NCBI RefSeq assembly: GCF_004634215.1
Contig: NZ_SMMH01000055.1
Span: 1-12,054, forward strand
Reading direction: 5' to 3'
DNA from: Deinococcus fonticola
GTDB taxonomy: Bacteria; Deinococcota; Deinococci; Deinococcales; Deinococcaceae
Length of the DNA stretch: 12,054 nucleotides
Shown here: positions 11,928-12,054 of the stretch, piece after piece
How the letters are laid out: every line of letters begins with the position of its first letter
Numbering within the stretch: position 1 is the first letter of the stretch
Notes under the pieces: model-generated
Told to the model about the DNA's origin: nothing
Databases searched by the model: none
The model's input: only the letters and a program-made list of their open reading frames with translations
Made by a program: the position numbers and the translations under genes

Positions 11928-12054
11928 TGGACTGCACCCAAGAAGGCGGACAGGGGGTCAAGTCACATCTGGGCTTGATGATACTGGGCCGCAAACTCTG
12001 CCGGGGGCACGTACCCCAGACTGGAGTGTAATCGCCTCTCGTTGTACAGGGTTA
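11928..12054 (-). mobile_element. IS3-family element, 3' end
   Basis: TGGACTGCACCCAAGAAGG (from 11928), then GCGGACAGG, resembles the terminal inverted repeats of IS3-family elements (TG, a CCC stretch, then GGACA) and lies 35 bp beyond the transposase stop. The rest of the element is to the right of the window, so the other end and any target duplication cannot be checked. Confidence 0.65.
11963..12054 (-). CDS. IS3-family transposase OrfB, C-terminal end (partial)
   Basis: The last 29 codons read TLYNERRLHSSLGYVPPAEF, then AAQYHQAQM and TGA. YN-x-RR-x-HSSLGY-x-(T/P)PAEF is the hallmark C-terminus of IS3-family DDE integrases (rve domain). OrfB is normally made by frameshifting from OrfA and cuts and joins the element ends. 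The gene enters from the right edge. Confidence 0.9.
   Translation of the reverse strand, partial: TLYNERRLHSSLGYVPPAEFAAQYHQAQM

Overview
The window looks like part of a Deinococcus-type plasmid or other accessory replicon. The evidence is a ParA-type partition operon, a winged-helix replication-initiator-like gene with an origin-like non-coding region beside it, a toxin-antitoxin pair, a lone HNH nuclease, and insertion sequences at both edges. The protein-coding parts have G/C-rich third positions. At least four genes have a TANNNT -10 box exactly 6 nt before the ATG with no Shine-Dalgarno site, the leaderless arrangement common in Deinococcus. The genus is inferred; no marker gene fixes it.

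Layout. 1-~120: 3' end of an IS110-family element, which has cut off the 3' half of a gene (110-490, minus). 572-1363: an intact paralogue of that gene (minus, unknown function). Both start regions carry the same 36-bp sequence, with two ACAC-N4-GTGT dyads each. The second copy lies between the intact gene and a divergent XRE regulator (1432-1677, plus), so the regulator probably controls both genes and itself. 1776-2333: a protein resembling a JAB/MPN domain without its metal ligands. 2370-3481: a parA-parB-like operon (minus) bracketed by inverted GCAAGG/CCTTGC repeats that probably act as the centromere. 3572-3985: HNH endonuclease (plus). 4118-5554: replication-initiator-like protein (minus). 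5555-6333: no convincing gene. It holds two tandem 11-bp iteron-like repeats, several inverted repeats and a possible 66-nt plus-strand RNA with its own promoter and terminator, and is the best origin candidate.

6334-8759 (minus): a beta-CASP metallo-beta-lactamase ribonuclease, followed by a DUF4258-like toxin and an XRE antitoxin. 8819-9905 (minus): a two-gene operon of unknown function ending in a clear intrinsic terminator.

9906-11927 has no credible protein gene. A cluster of palindromes (9958-10041) lies between the unknown operon and a consensus -10 promoter (TATAAT, 10123-10128) that reads rightwards into about 1.0-1.4 kb packed with complementary segments: GNRA-capped hairpins, long-range helices and an enclosed H-type pseudoknot. 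I read this as a very large structured non-coding RNA. Its size recalls giant bacterial RNAs such as GOLLD and ROOL, but I cannot assign it to a family from sequence alone. It is the most interesting object in the window. The window ends inside an IS3-family element (11928-12054, transposase on the minus strand).
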